A program made the position numbers and the translations under genes. Below, one piece after another: positions 1 through 8,915 of a stretch of 44,102 nt of DNA. This DNA is from Azospirillum sp. SYSU D00513. GTDB taxonomy: Bacteria > Pseudomonadota > Alphaproteobacteria > Azospirillales > Azospirillaceae. Positions within the stretch are counted from its first letter, which is position 1. Every line of letters begins with the position of its first letter. Location of the stretch: contig NZ_JAFIQV010000053.1 in the NCBI RefSeq assembly GCF_017356015.1, positions 1-44,102 on the forward strand, in the 5' to 3' direction. Under the pieces are notes generated by a model, which was not told the DNA's origin, did not search any database, and saw only the letters and a list, made by a program, of their open reading frames with translations.

Positions 1-504
1 AAGCCCAACTGAACGGGTCACCGAAGCGACCTCACCTAAGCGTCAGAAACTGCATCGTCTCTAAAAACCTAGCCGAGATGCGTCACGGCGACCGCTGGCC
101 CAATCCCCACTCGGGAACCGGACCCGCGTCATCGGCCAAACCAAGCCGCCGCCTGCGCATCCCTTCTCACAACACGGTCTTCACTTTTAAAAGATCCCGC
201 AGCTCAAAGCTCTGAGCCGCACGCAGCTCAAAGCTCTGAGCCGCATCGGCCTGCCCCCGGGCAGCTCGTGCCAGGGCAACATCGGCCGGTCTGTCTTGGC
301 GCCCGCTGCGTCGTCGCCGTCTGGCGTCCGTCGCGTCGGGAGGCGTGTTATATGCCCTCTCGACTCGGTCTCGCAAGAGCTTTTTTCATCGCTCTGTCAT
401 TTTCCGTGGGACAAGGATCGGAGGCCGCTCAGCGCGCGTTGCGCGGGCCGCCAGGGGCTACGTAGAGTGGGGGTGCACCCCACGCCATAGGCTCCTTCCG
501 CACC
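1..504. other. Gene-free leader upstream of sbcD
   Basis: I see no convincing gene here. Short open frames on both strands have no Shine-Dalgarno sequence or recognisable domain. The stretch holds the 24-bp tandem palindromic repeat at 198-245 and a short GC-rich inverted repeat around 466-482 just before sbcD. The sbcDC promoter presumably lies here, but I could not identify -35/-10 boxes with confidence. Confidence 0.5.
198..245. repeat. 24-bp perfect tandem repeat with internal palindrome
   Basis: Two identical 24-bp units, 198-221 and 222-245, sit head to tail. Each contains the 16-bp near-palindrome GCTCAAAGCTCTGAGC (one mismatched pair). Tandem palindromes 24 bp apart, about two helical turns, could be paired operator sites for a dimeric regulator upstream of sbcDC. 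A simple slippage duplication is the alternative. Confidence 0.6.
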
Positions 505-1752
505 ATGCGCCTCATCCACACCGCAGACTGGCACCTCGGGCAGACCTTGCACGGGGCCTCGCGCGAGTACGAACACGCGCGCTTTCTCGACTGGCTGCTC
601 GAACAGATCGCCGAACAGGCGGCCGACGCGCTGCTGATCGCCGGCGACGTGTTCGACGGGCAGAACCCGCCCATCCCGGCCCTCGCCCAGTTCTACCGCT
701 TCCTGGCGCGGGCCACCTTGCGCTTTCCCGATCTGGACATCGTGGTGGTCGCGGGCAACCACGACAGCGGCAGCCGGCTGGAAGCCCCCTCTCCCCTCCT
801 GAACGAGATGGGCGTGCGGGTGATCGGCGGGCTGCCCTGCGACGGCGACGGCGGTTTCGATCCGGAGCGCATGGTGTTTCCCCTGCATGACCGGTCGGGT
901 GCGGTCGCGGCGCGCTGCGTCGCCATGCCCTACATCCGCATGGCCGATCTTCCGCCGGTCGAGGAAGAGGAGGGTGTCGACCCTCTGATCGAAGGGGTGC
1001 GGCGGCTCTACGCCGCGGCGGCCGAGGCCGGGCGGCGGAATCTGCGGCCGGGCGAGGCGCTGATCCTGACCGGCCATTGCTACATGACCGGCGCGTCGCT
1101 CTCTGAACTGAGCGAGCGCAAGATCCTCGGCGGCAACCAGCACGCCTTGCCCGTGGACGTCTTCCCGGAGGACGCCGCCTATGTGGCGCTCGGCCACCTT
1201 CACCGGGCGCAGGCGGTCGGCGGTCGGGAGACGGTGCGCTACAGCGGGTCGCCCATTCCGCTCGCGCTTGACGAAAATGCCTACGCGCATCAGGTCGCGC
1301 TCGTCGAGTTCGCCTCCGGCCGGATGGTCGAGCACAAGCCGTTGCGGGTGCCGCGCTTCGTCGCGATCCACCGGCTCCCCGCGTCGGGAAAGGCCGCGGC
1401 CCCGGAGGCTGTGCTGGAGGAATTGCGGCAACTGGCGCTCGACCCGGCTCTGCCACGCGAGTCCTGGCCCTATCTGGAGGTCTCGGTCGATCTGGCCGAA
1501 CCGCGCCCGGCTCTGCGCGACGAGGTGGACGCGGTCCTCGCCGGCCGGCCCGCAAGGCTCCTGAAGCTGACGGCCCGGCTCACCGGCAGCGGCGAGACGC
1601 TGGCCGAGGCCGCGCCCGACATCGAGCTTGCCGCCCTGGCGCCGGAGGACGTGTTCCGCCGCCTCTACGCCCGCAGCCACGAGGGCGAGCCGAGCCCTGC
1701 CCTGCTCGCCGCCTTCCACGAGCTGGTCGCATCCGTCCAGGAGTCCGCCTGA
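505..1752 (+). CDS. sbcD: Exonuclease SbcD, nuclease subunit of SbcCD
   Basis: A 415-residue calcineurin-like metallophosphoesterase, the bacterial Mre11 homologue. With SbcC it forms an ATP-dependent nuclease that opens hairpins and trims blocked DNA ends. The metal-binding motifs are in order: DWHLG at residues 8-12, GDVFDG at 47-52, GNHDSG at 84-89, and a later GHLH. The length matches typical alphaproteobacterial SbcD. The stop codon shares one base with the sbcC start (TGATG at 1750-1754), so the two are translationally coupled. The ATG at 505 lacks a clear ribosome-binding site, but no better in-frame start precedes the conserved N terminus. Confidence 0.95.
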   Translation: MRLIHTADWHLGQTLHGASREYEHARFLDWLLEQIAEQAADALLIAGDVFDGQNPPIPALAQFYRFLARATLRFPDLDIVVVAGNHDSGSRLEAPSPLLNEMGVRVIGGLPCDGDGGFDPERMVFPLHDRSGAVAARCVAMPYIRMADLPPVEEEEGVDPLIEGVRRLYAAAAEAGRRNLRPGEALILTGHCYMTGASLSELSERKILGGNQHALPVDVFPEDAAYVALGHLHRAQAVGGRETVRYSGSPIPLALDENAYAHQVALVEFASGRMVEHKPLRVPRFVAIHRLPASGKAAAPEAVLEELRQLALDPALPRESWPYLEVSVDLAEPRPALRDEVDAVLAGRPARLLKLTARLTGSGETLAEAAPDIELAALAPEDVFRRLYARSHEGEPSPALLAAFHELVASVQESA

Positions 1753-4700
1753 TGAAGATCCTCGCCCTGCGCGGCTGCAACCTCGCCAGCCTCGACGGCA
1801 CCTTCGAGGTCGAGCTGAACGGCGGCCCCCTGCGCCGCGCCGGCCTGTTCGCCATCACCGGCCCGACCGGCGCCGGCAAGAGCACGCTTCTGGACGCGCT
1901 CTGCCTTGCCCTGTTCGACCAGATGCCGCGGCTGCCCGCCGGGCGCGGCGTGCTGCTCGGGCGCGAGGGGGAGCCGGACGCCATCAACAGCACCGACGTG
2001 CGCACCGTCCTGCGGCGGGGGGCGACGTCCGGCTGGGCGGAGGTCGATTTCGTCGGCGCCGACGGGGAGAGCTACCGTGCCCGCTGGCAGGTGCGCCGGG
2101 CGCGCATGAAGGCGAGCGGCGCCCTGCAAAAGCAGGAAATGAGCCTGACCAGCCTGGACGGAACCCGGCGCTTCGGCGACGGGCGGTCCGGCGTGCTGCT
2201 GGAGATCGAACAGCGGCTGGGGCTGAACTTCGAGCGGTTCCGCCGCTCCGTCCTGCTCGCCCAGGGGGACTTCGCCAGCTTCCTGAAGGCGCCGGCCAAG
2301 GAACGGTCGGAGCTTCTGGAGCTTCTGACCGGAACAGAGATCTACTCCCACATCTCCAAGGCCGCCTTCGAGCGTTGCGCGGCGGAGAAGCAGGCCCTCG
2401 ACGCGCTCGACGCGGAGCGCCGCGCCGTGGATGTCCTGACCGGCGACGACCGGGCGGCGCTCGACGCCGAAGGGGCGGCGCTCGCCGCCACCGTGGAATG
2501 CGACAGCCAGACCCATGAGGCCGCGCGCAAGGCCGTTGCCTGGCACGAGCGCGACGGGCAGCTCGCGCGCGCCGTCGCTGAGGCGGAAACCCGCGCGGCG
2601 GAGGCGGAAACCGCGTGGCGCGACGCGGAGCCCCGGCGCGCGGAGCTGGCGGCGCTGAAGGCGCTCCAGCCCCTGCGCGCGCTGCTGGCCGACGCGGACC
2701 GTTGCGCGGCGGACGCCATGGAGGCGCAATCCGCCCTGGCCTTGGCCGGAGCGTCCGTGATCGCCCGCCGTCATGCGGTGGAGGAGGCGACCGCCCGCCA
2801 CGCCGAGGCCCGGCGCCAGTTCGAGCAGGTCTGCACCGAACAGAGCAAGGCCGAACCGGCGCTGGAGCGCGCGGCGGAACTCGACAGCGGCATCTCCACC
2901 CTGGCGGCCGAGCAGGAATCCTCCTCCACGGATCTGGCGGCGGCGGTGCGGCGCAGCGGCGCCGTCGCGGAGGAGGCGCGGTCCCTGGCCGCGTCGCGCG
3001 AGGCGGCGGGGCGCGAGGAGGCCGAACTCGCCGCCTGGCTGTCCGGCGAGGCGGCCCTGCTTCCGGTGGCCGAGCAGTGGGGGCGCTGGGAGGCGGCCCT
3101 GCTGCGTTACCGCGACGCCGGCCGCAGCCACGCCGAGGAGGAAGCCAAGCTCCGCCGCCACCAGGGCGAAGCCGAACGGCTCGACGCCGAACTGGCCCGC
3201 CATCATGCCGCGCAGGCGAAGGCGGCGGAGACCCAGGCCGAGGCGGAGAAGACCTTTGCCGCCATCCGGGCGGAGGATGTCCCCGACCTCGCCGAGGTCA
3301 GCCGCCGCCGCACCTCGCTGTCCGCCCGGCGCGACGCTTTTTCCGCCCTGGCGCGGATCGCCGAACGCGCCGGACAGTTCCGCGCCGAGCGTACGGAAGC
3401 CGAGGCCGAGCGCGCCGGACAACGCGCTATCGCCGAACGGGAGGAGGCGCAGGCCGCCGAGGCCAAGGCGGCCCACGGCCTCCGCCACGCCGCATTGGAC
3501 GAGGCGGAACGGACGTTACGGCGCTTCCACCTCGCCCAGCGCGAGGATGTTGAGACCCTGCGCGGCCAACTGACCGACGGGGATCCCTGCCCGGTCTGCG
3601 GGGGAACCGATCATCCCTGGGCAACCGGTGAGAGCCCGCTCGCCGGATTGCTGGGTGAGCAGGAGCGGCAAGTCGCCGGCATCAAGGCCGAGGTCGCGGC
3701 GCTGCTGAAGAGCTGCACGGAACATGAGGCGGCGGCGCGCGCCGCCCGATCGCGCCACGCGACGCTCGGCGACCGGCTGGCCGCCTTGGGACGTGAGCTG
3801 GACGCGCTCGACGCGCGCTGGGCGGATGGCGCGGCACCCCTCGACCTGCCAGCGGCGATCATGGCGGTGGACGCCATCCTCGGCCAATGCACCGCCGTGG
3901 ATGCCGAACTGGCGGAGGTCGCCGCACAGGAAGCGGCGGCGCTCGCGCACAAGGACCGTTGCGAGGCCGCCGCCGCAGCCCTGAAGGAGGCCGAAAGGCG
4001 GGCGGCGAAGGAACGCGCGGCGGTCGAGGAGGGGCAGCGCGGCCTTGCCGCCGCCCGCCACGCCGCGACGCTGGCGGAGTCCGGCCACGACCGCTGCGCG
4101 CAGGTGATGGAGGAAACCCTCGCCGAACTGTCCATTCCCTTCACGGGGATCGCCGGCTGGAAGCCGGCGGTGCAGGCGGACCCGGAAGGCTTCCGGACGT
4201 CCACCGCCGTGCGCGTGTCGGTCTTCCTCGCCAAGCGCCAGGCCCAGTCCGATGCGGTCCGGCGCCGGGAAGAGCTGACGGGACAGACTGCCGCCAAGGA
4301 CGCCGAGCTCGAGGCCGCCCGGCAGGCGGAAGGCGCCGCGCGCCGGCGCGCCGACGGGCTGTCGGAACGGCTCGGGCTGTTGCGCGCCGAGCGTGCCGCC
4401 CTGTTGGACGGCCGTCCCGTCGCCGAGGTCAAGCGCGCGCTCGCCGACGGGCAGAAGCGGGCTCAGGCCCTGGTCGATCACGCCACAATCGAGCGGCAGG
4501 ACGCCGCCGCCCGCCTCTCCGCCGCCGAGCAGGACCAGGCCAACCGGAGCGAGGCCGCCCGGCGCTGCGCCGAGAAGTCGGCCGTCGCGGCGGCGGCCCT
4601 GGCCGATGCCGCGGCGGGGCGGAACGTCACCGCCGAGGCGGCGCGCGCGCGGCTGTCGCGGGGCGAGGACTGGCTCGCCGGCGAGGAGGCCGCCCTCGCT

Positions 4701-5513
4701 GAATTTGAAACGGCGCGGCGGGACGCCGGGCTGCTGGTGGCGGAACGCAGGCGCCTGCGCACCGAGCACGCGGCGGAGGGCATTCCCGCCGGCACGCCGG
4801 AGGAGGCGCGCACGGCGCTGGCCGAAACAGGCGCGCGGCTGGACGCGGCGCGCGGGCGCCTCGCCGAGGTCCGGGCGCTGCTGGAGGCCGACGCGCGCAA
4901 CCGGGTCCGGCTCGCCGCCACCCTCGCCGCTTATGAAGAGCAGAAGGGCCGCCACGATCTCTGGGCGACGATGTCGCAACTCATCGGTTCCGCCGGCGGG
5001 CACAAGTTCCGCAATTTCGCCCAGAGCCTCAGCCTCGACATGCTCCTGGTGCACGCCAACGCCTATCTGGAGGATCTGGCCCGCCGTTACCGGCTGGAGC
5101 GGGTCGCCGGGGCCGACCTGGAGATCCAGGTGGTGGACCGCGAGATGGGCGACGAGCGGCGCGGCGTCCACAGCCTGTCGGGCGGCGAGATGTTCCTGGT
5201 CTCGCTGGCCCTGGCGCTCGGCCTGTCCTCCATGGCGGCGGGCAAGGCCGGGGGCGGCATCGGCACGCTGTTCATCGACGAGGGGTTCGGCACGCTCGAC
5301 CCGGAGAGCCTGGACATCGCGCTCTCCTGCCTGGAGGCCTTGCAGGCCTCCGGCCGGCAGGTCGGGGTGATCAGCCACGTCCCGGCGCTGGTGGACCGGA
5401 TCGGCGTGCGGGTCTGCGTCACGCCGATGGGCAACGGACGCAGCGGGGTGCGGGTGGTGCAGGCCGGCGTCCCGCCGGTCGAAAGCGCCGCCGGTCTGGA
5501 ACCCGCGCTGTAG
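1752..5513 (+). CDS. sbcC: Exonuclease SbcC, SMC-like ATPase of SbcCD
   Basis: A 1253-residue SMC/Rad50-type ATPase partner of SbcD. Walker A is GPTGAGKST at residues 37-45. Long Ala/Glu/Arg-rich coiled coils flank a zinc-hook CPVCGG motif near residue 613, followed by the usual TDHP. The C-terminal head has the signature SLSGGE near residue 1141 and Walker B LFIDEGFGTLD near 1173-1183. The size is slightly above the roughly 1050-residue enterobacterial protein, mostly in the coiled coil. Oddity: codons 983-987 (GCT GAA TTT GAA ACG) break the gene's strong preference for GC-ending codons and spell out a perfect copy of the 15-bp origin repeat (separate entry). Confidence 0.95.
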   Translation: MKILALRGCNLASLDGTFEVELNGGPLRRAGLFAITGPTGAGKSTLLDALCLALFDQMPRLPAGRGVLLGREGEPDAINSTDVRTVLRRGATSGWAEVDFVGADGESYRARWQVRRARMKASGALQKQEMSLTSLDGTRRFGDGRSGVLLEIEQRLGLNFERFRRSVLLAQGDFASFLKAPAKERSELLELLTGTEIYSHISKAAFERCAAEKQALDALDAERRAVDVLTGDDRAALDAEGAALAATVECDSQTHEAARKAVAWHERDGQLARAVAEAETRAAEAETAWRDAEPRRAELAALKALQPLRALLADADRCAADAMEAQSALALAGASVIARRHAVEEATARHAEARRQFEQVCTEQSKAEPALERAAELDSGISTLAAEQESSSTDLAAAVRRSGAVAEEARSLAASREAAGREEAELAAWLSGEAALLPVAEQWGRWEAALLRYRDAGRSHAEEEAKLRRHQGEAERLDAELARHHAAQAKAAETQAEAEKTFAAIRAEDVPDLAEVSRRRTSLSARRDAFSALARIAERAGQFRAERTEAEAERAGQRAIAEREEAQAAEAKAAHGLRHAALDEAERTLRRFHLAQREDVETLRGQLTDGDPCPVCGGTDHPWATGESPLAGLLGEQERQVAGIKAEVAALLKSCTEHEAAARAARSRHATLGDRLAALGRELDALDARWADGAAPLDLPAAIMAVDAILGQCTAVDAELAEVAAQEAAALAHKDRCEAAAAALKEAERRAAKERAAVEEGQRGLAAARHAATLAESGHDRCAQVMEETLAELSIPFTGIAGWKPAVQADPEGFRTSTAVRVSVFLAKRQAQSDAVRRREELTGQTAAKDAELEAARQAEGAARRRADGLSERLGLLRAERAALLDGRPVAEVKRALADGQKRAQALVDHATIERQDAAARLSAAEQDQANRSEAARRCAEKSAVAAAALADAAAGRNVTAEAARARLSRGEDWLAGEEAALAEFETARRDAGLLVAERRRLRTEHAAEGIPAGTPEEARTALAETGARLDAARGRLAEVRALLEADARNRVRLAATLAAYEEQKGRHDLWATMSQLIGSAGGHKFRNFAQSLSLDMLLVHANAYLEDLARRYRLERVAGADLEIQVVDREMGDERRGVHSLSGGEMFLVSLALALGLSSMAAGKAGGGIGTLFIDEGFGTLDPESLDIALSCLEALQASGRQVGVISHVPALVDRIGVRVCVTPMGNGRSGVRVVQAGVPPVESAAGLEPAL
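4697..4711 (+). repeat. Origin-type 15-bp repeat embedded in sbcC
   Basis: The sequence CGCTGAATTTGAAAC is identical to the two copies nearest parA (7561-7575 and 7629-7643). It lies in the coiled-coil part of sbcC, encoding residues 982-987. Its AT-rich codons stand out from neighbours that nearly all end in G or C, which suggests the site itself is selected. It may be a ParB- or RepA-binding site. Confidence 0.7.
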
Positions 5514-5629
5514 GGGCGGTGCTTCTCCGCAACGAGGACATTTGCCCGTTCCGGTGCAGCAAGCATACGCGCTTGCACGATTCCAGCAGCCGACACACAA
5601 TCAAGGAAGCTTGGAGAGGAGTTTCCGTG

Positions 5630-5884
5630 ATGGTAATCATTTTATGGTTGATCGTTGGCCTTCTTGCGCTTTGCGCGCTCTATTGGGTAGCGAGTGTCAT
5701 TGCTACGGTGGTGCTGTTCGCCGTCGGTAGCCTTGGCATCCTGCTTGTGCTTGCCGGTTTGATTGGGGCGATCGCTCTGGTCACAGCCTGGGTCGGAGTG
5801 GAAGCGGCGCTGGTAGCGACGGTGGCCGTGATTGCCTTCGCCTACTTTGCCCAGAAGCGGAGCGAGCGCACCGCGAACCAGTAA
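5630..5884 (+). CDS. Small two-segment membrane protein
   Basis: Encodes 84 residues, almost entirely two hydrophobic helices (about residues 2-42 and 48-75) ending in a basic, hydrophilic tail, QKRSERTANQ. The ribosome-binding site GGAGAGGAG at 5613-5621 sits 8 bases before the ATG at 5630; a GTG at 5627 is an alternative start. The longer upstream open frame is untranslated leader. I recognise no family. It converges on repA, with only 20 bases between the two stop codons. Function unknown. Confidence 0.7.
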   Translation: MVIILWLIVGLLALCALYWVASVIATVVLFAVGSLGILLVLAGLIGAIALVTAWVGVEAALVATVAVIAFAYFAQKRSERTANQ

Positions 5885-5904
5885 GACGGGGCAGACTTGC
5901 GCCT

Positions 5905-6876
5905 CTACCCCCGCGCGACGCGCAGCACCTGGTGCTTGTTGCTGGGCACGGCGGGGGGCGACGGGCGCAGGACGAGGCCCTTGGAGGTCGGCTCGACGTT
6001 GGCGTCGGGGTAGACCGCCAGCACGTCCTTCAGCGCTTCCTTGAGGCGGAAGGCGAGCACCCGGTGCTCGCTGACCGAGCCGAAATGCTGGGACAGCGCG
6101 TGCCAGGGCACGACCGTCTGCTTGTCCAGGCGGTGCAGCCGGTGGACCAGCCAGACATAGGCGTCCAGCGCCAGGGCCGAGTTCTTGAGCTTGGCGATGG
6201 CGTGCTCGTCCAGCGGCACCGCGTGTTCCATCAGATGCTCGAAGAAGGACTGGGTCAGCTTCACGAAGCGCACCCATTCCCCGCCCGTGCGGAAGAGGTC
6301 GGGCGCGTCCTCGTCGTCGCGCCACAGCTTGATGCCGTCGATCAGCCGCTGGTCGGAGATCTCCGCGCTGGAATTGCCGGTGGTCGTGCGCAGGGTGAAC
6401 TCGCAGCGCGCGATGCGCAGGACCTGCTCGCGCACCGGCTTGTAGTTGCCGCGCTCGCCGCCCGTGGGGGCGAGGCCCAGCCGGCGCAGCCAGGCGCTCA
6501 TGCTCGGGCCGAGATCGACGTGCGGGCTGCGGGTCTTCCGCGCCTCGGTCTGGAGATAGATCATGATCAGCCGCGCCTTGGCGCCGTAGGGCACCCCGAC
6601 GTCGAGCACGGTGCCGTCCCGCAGGGGCAGGATGCCGGGGCGCACCACGAGCTGGTAGCGGCCGTTGTTCCGGACCCAGGGCGCGGTCTCGTCCTTCGGC
6701 TTGCGGTGCGGCAGCGACGCCTGGCAGAAGCCGGCGTGGAGATAGCCGATGGCGTCCATCTCGCTGGTCATGGCCTCGTGGGCCATCTGGACGCGGCGGC
6801 GCTCCTTGGCGTCCTCGGTGCGGGCCATCACGGCCTCGAACCCGTCCAGCGTCAACTGCTCGTGGATCTTGCCCAT
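5905..6876 (-). CDS. repA: Plasmid replication initiator, RepA family
   Basis: A 323-residue protein resembling the plasmid-encoded RepA family (Pfam RPA type) of alphaproteobacterial plasmids and chromids: an N-terminal MGKIHEQLTLDG region, a central block with GVPYGAKARLIMIYLQTEA, and winged-helix-like stretches (SMSAWLRRLGL, LTQSFFEHLMEHAVPLD). The start is the ATG at 6876, with GAGGG a few bases upstream; a longer open frame continues into the repeat region but is arginine/serine-rich noise. Its 5' end faces the repeat array at 6965-7643, as expected for an initiator that binds iterons and controls its own expression. Family assignment is from memory of sequence character, not a search. 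Confidence 0.8.
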   Translation of the reverse strand: MGKIHEQLTLDGFEAVMARTEDAKERRRVQMAHEAMTSEMDAIGYLHAGFCQASLPHRKPKDETAPWVRNNGRYQLVVRPGILPLRDGTVLDVGVPYGAKARLIMIYLQTEARKTRSPHVDLGPSMSAWLRRLGLAPTGGERGNYKPVREQVLRIARCEFTLRTTTGNSSAEISDQRLIDGIKLWRDDEDAPDLFRTGGEWVRFVKLTQSFFEHLMEHAVPLDEHAIAKLKNSALALDAYVWLVHRLHRLDKQTVVPWHALSQHFGSVSEHRVLAFRLKEALKDVLAVYPDANVEPTSKGLVLRPSPPAVPSNKHQVLRVARG

Positions 6877-6964
6877 GGACACCCTCGCCACACTCCTTGC
6901 CCGGCGTTGGTCTTCCACAAACCACGAAATCTTGGGGCTGGGAAGGGGCATCCCCACCAGCCTT

Positions 6965-7643
6965 CGCTGAAGTCGCAACACCCCATGCGGATTCCGTTGC
7001 GACTTCAGCGAAACCCGGCCGGACCGTATCGAAATCAGCGAAGCGGACGCCGCTGCGGCGGGCCGCGATCCACAGGGCGGCCCGCTTTTCCACGCTGAAG
7101 ACGCAACGGGCGGCCGAATCCGCCGGGGTGCGGCACGCTGAAAACGCAACGGTGGCCGCGCTGAAGTCGCAACGTACCCCCGAGTCCCGGCGCTGAAGTC
7201 GCAACGGAAAGGGCGCTTATCCACGCTGATGTTGAAACCATGTCCTATATGAGTCCCGATTCAGAATCTCCGGATAGGACGGGCGCGGGGATCCGCGAGC
7301 CGGTCCGGCGGTGCGTCGGCGGTCAAGGCCAGCGCCGTCGCTGAAGTCGCAACGGGCTGGGGAGCGGGACATCCGGGATGACTTGGGGACGCTGAAGTTG
7401 AAACATCCGGCCTTGGACTGCGGTCCCATCGACTCCGGACGGGAACGCTGAAGTTGAAACGCGGGGCCGCGCCGATGGGGGCCGCTGCGGTTTTCGAAAC
7501 CGGCGAGTCGCAACGTTGAAGCTGCAACGGCGGCGGGTTCACGTGGCAGAGCAACCATCACGCTGAATTTGAAACGCCGGAGTCCAGGCCGCATCGGATC
7601 CGAATCGAAATCGACCTGGGGACGGCAACGCTGAATTTGAAAC
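6965..7643 (+). repeat. Iteron-like array, 13 copies of a 15-bp repeat in two subtypes
   Basis: Copies start at 6965, 6996 (reverse), 7093, 7136, 7159, 7191, 7224, 7339, 7390, 7446, 7514, 7561 and 7629. Copies nearer repA read CGCTGAAGTCGCAAC or close variants (6965, 6996, 7093, 7136, 7159, 7191, 7339). Copies nearer parA read CGCTGAAGTTGAAAC or CGCTGAATTTGAAAC (7390, 7446, 7561, 7629; 7224 is a variant). The 7514 copy is intermediate. Start-to-start spacing ranges from 23 to 115 bp, so this is not a CRISPR. The likely role is RepA-binding iterons, with the TTGAAAC subtype possibly acting as partition sites. Confidence 0.85.
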
Positions 7644-7755
7644 ACGACGACTCGCGTGCTGTTGCACCGGACAGGGTGAGCGCGTCCCGGCGACCGGTTG
7701 GCCGGCGGGCGTATCGGGCTCAAGGCTTTTGCCGCCGTCGCATTTGGGACGGCAG

Positions 7756-7777
7756 TCCCATACGACGTCGTATGGGA
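7756..7777. promoter_or_regulatory. 22-bp perfect palindrome upstream of parA
   Basis: The half-site is TCCCATACGAC and the two halves join with no spacer. It lies about 110 bp before the parA start. Since ParA carries an N-terminal helix-turn-helix domain, this is the best candidate for the autoregulatory par operator. A centromere-like ParB site is the alternative, as ParB proteins usually bind palindromes. Confidence 0.65.
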
Positions 7778-7805
7778 AGACTCCCTCCCTCCCCCTCCCG
7801 CAAAT

Positions 7806-7844
7806 TGACGCAAGCCTGCTGGTTCGGCTTGACCGCTTGCGTCA
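7806..7844. promoter_or_regulatory. 10-bp inverted repeat in parA leader
   Basis: The perfect arms TGACGCAAGC (7806-7815) and GCTTGCGTCA (7835-7844) are 19 bases apart, just before the parA start at 7887. The arms are roughly three helical turns apart centre to centre, compatible with a regulator bound to both or with an RNA hairpin in the leader. The TTGACG overlapping the left arm could be a -35 element, but I see no good -10. Confidence 0.5.
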
Positions 7845-7886
7845 CATCCGTCCATCTTGCGCCCGACGAGGACAGCGAGGGTTTCG

Positions 7887-8915
7887 ATGAAGGGCGAGGA
7901 ACTGCGGGCGATTCGCGAGAAGCGGGGCGAGGATCAGCAGGGCTTTGCCGGCTGGCTCAACACGCACCTGAACCGGCGCTACGACCGCTCCCGGATCAGC
8001 CGGTGGGAGAGCGGGGCCGAGCGGATCCCGCAGCAGGTAGCGGGCTTCCTGAGCGGAGGAAACAGCGCCGTTGCGGGCTCTTCCGCCCCGGCCCCCTCGG
8101 GCCTCCCGGCGATCCGGCGTGCAGTGATCGCCGTCGCCAACCAGAAGGGTGGCGTCGGCAAGACGACCTCGGCGGTCAACCTTTCCTACGCCCTGTCCAC
8201 ACTAGGGCTGAAGGTGCTGCTGATCGACGGCGACCCGCAGGCCAACGCCACCGTGCATCTCGGCCTCGACCCCGGCGAGATCGAGACGGGCCGCAAGGGG
8301 CTCTACAGCGTGCTGCGCGCCGGCGCCTCCTTCGACGCGATCCTCCAGACGGTGTGCGGCGGCAGCTTCACGCTGGCCCCCTCCAGCATCGGCCTGGCTG
8401 CGGCGGAGACGGAGCTGGTGGCGGAACCCGACAACTCGCTGGTGCTCAAGGAAAAGCTGTTCGACATCCGCAACCGTTTCGACGTGACGGTGATCGACTG
8501 CCCGCCGAACCTGGGCCTGCTGACCATCAACGCGCTGGCGGCGAGCGACCTCGTGCTGATCCCCGTGCAGACGGAGGTGTTCGCCGGGCTCGGCGTGCCC
8601 TTGCTGATGGAGACGATCGCGAAGATCCGCCGCCGGTCGAACCCGTCGCTGAACATCTTCGGCATCCTGCCGACCATGTTCTCCTCGCGCCTGACGCAGG
8701 ACCAGTCGAGCCTGCGGGAGATCCAGACCCACTACGCCGGCCGCACCCGCGTGCTGCCGGCGGTGCCGCGCGCCACCCTCTTCGCCCAGGCGTCGGGCGC
8801 CGGCCGGCCGGCCATCGAGGCGGACCCCAACTCCGCCAGCGTCCAGGCCTACGCCGAACTCGCCCGTGAACTGGCCGCCCATCTTTCCAACGCGGACGCC
8901 CGCCATGCCTCGTAA
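7887..8915 (+). CDS. parA: ParA partition ATPase with N-terminal HTH
   Basis: A 342-residue Walker-type partition ATPase. The N-terminal helix-turn-helix segment (about residues 4-55, including SRISRWESGAERIP) resembles Xre domains and is expected to bind the par operator, as in type Ia ParA proteins. The deviant Walker A NQKGGVGKTT is at residues 85-94, followed by LLIDGDPQANAT and TVIDCPPNLG. The start is the ATG at 7887 with GCGAGGG 7 bases upstream; an upstream in-frame TTG at 7857 is less likely. It overlaps parB by 11 bases, so the two are co-translated. Confidence 0.93.
   Translation: MKGEELRAIREKRGEDQQGFAGWLNTHLNRRYDRSRISRWESGAERIPQQVAGFLSGGNSAVAGSSAPAPSGLPAIRRAVIAVANQKGGVGKTTSAVNLSYALSTLGLKVLLIDGDPQANATVHLGLDPGEIETGRKGLYSVLRAGASFDAILQTVCGGSFTLAPSSIGLAAAETELVAEPDNSLVLKEKLFDIRNRFDVTVIDCPPNLGLLTINALAASDLVLIPVQTEVFAGLGVPLLMETIAKIRRRSNPSLNIFGILPTMFSSRLTQDQSSLREIQTHYAGRTRVLPAVPRATLFAQASGAGRPAIEADPNSASVQAYAELARELAAHLSNADARHAS

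Larger units (their letters stand above)
6877..7886. other. Probable replication/partition control region between repA and parA
   Basis: About 1 kb without a credible gene, between leftward repA and rightward parA. It holds 13 copies of a 15-bp repeat, a 22-bp perfect palindrome and a 10-bp inverted repeat next to parA (separate entries). The layout of initiator, iteron array and divergent parAB is that of a plasmid or chromid origin. I found no perfect DnaA box here. AT content rises around 7230-7270 and 7540-7660, which might include an unwinding region. Confidence 0.65.

Noticed and set aside
1665..5600. Long minus-strand open frames opposite sbcC
   Set aside because: Shadows of the sbcC codon pattern; no ribosome-binding sites or domains.
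7021..7040. Additional origin repeat (GTATCGAAATCAGCG on the reverse strand)
   Set aside because: Matches only part of the 15-bp consensus, so it is not counted among the 13 copies.
6965..7643. CRISPR array
   Set aside because: Repeats are only 15 bp, vary in sequence, spacing ranges from 23 to 115 bp, one copy is inverted and no cas genes are near.
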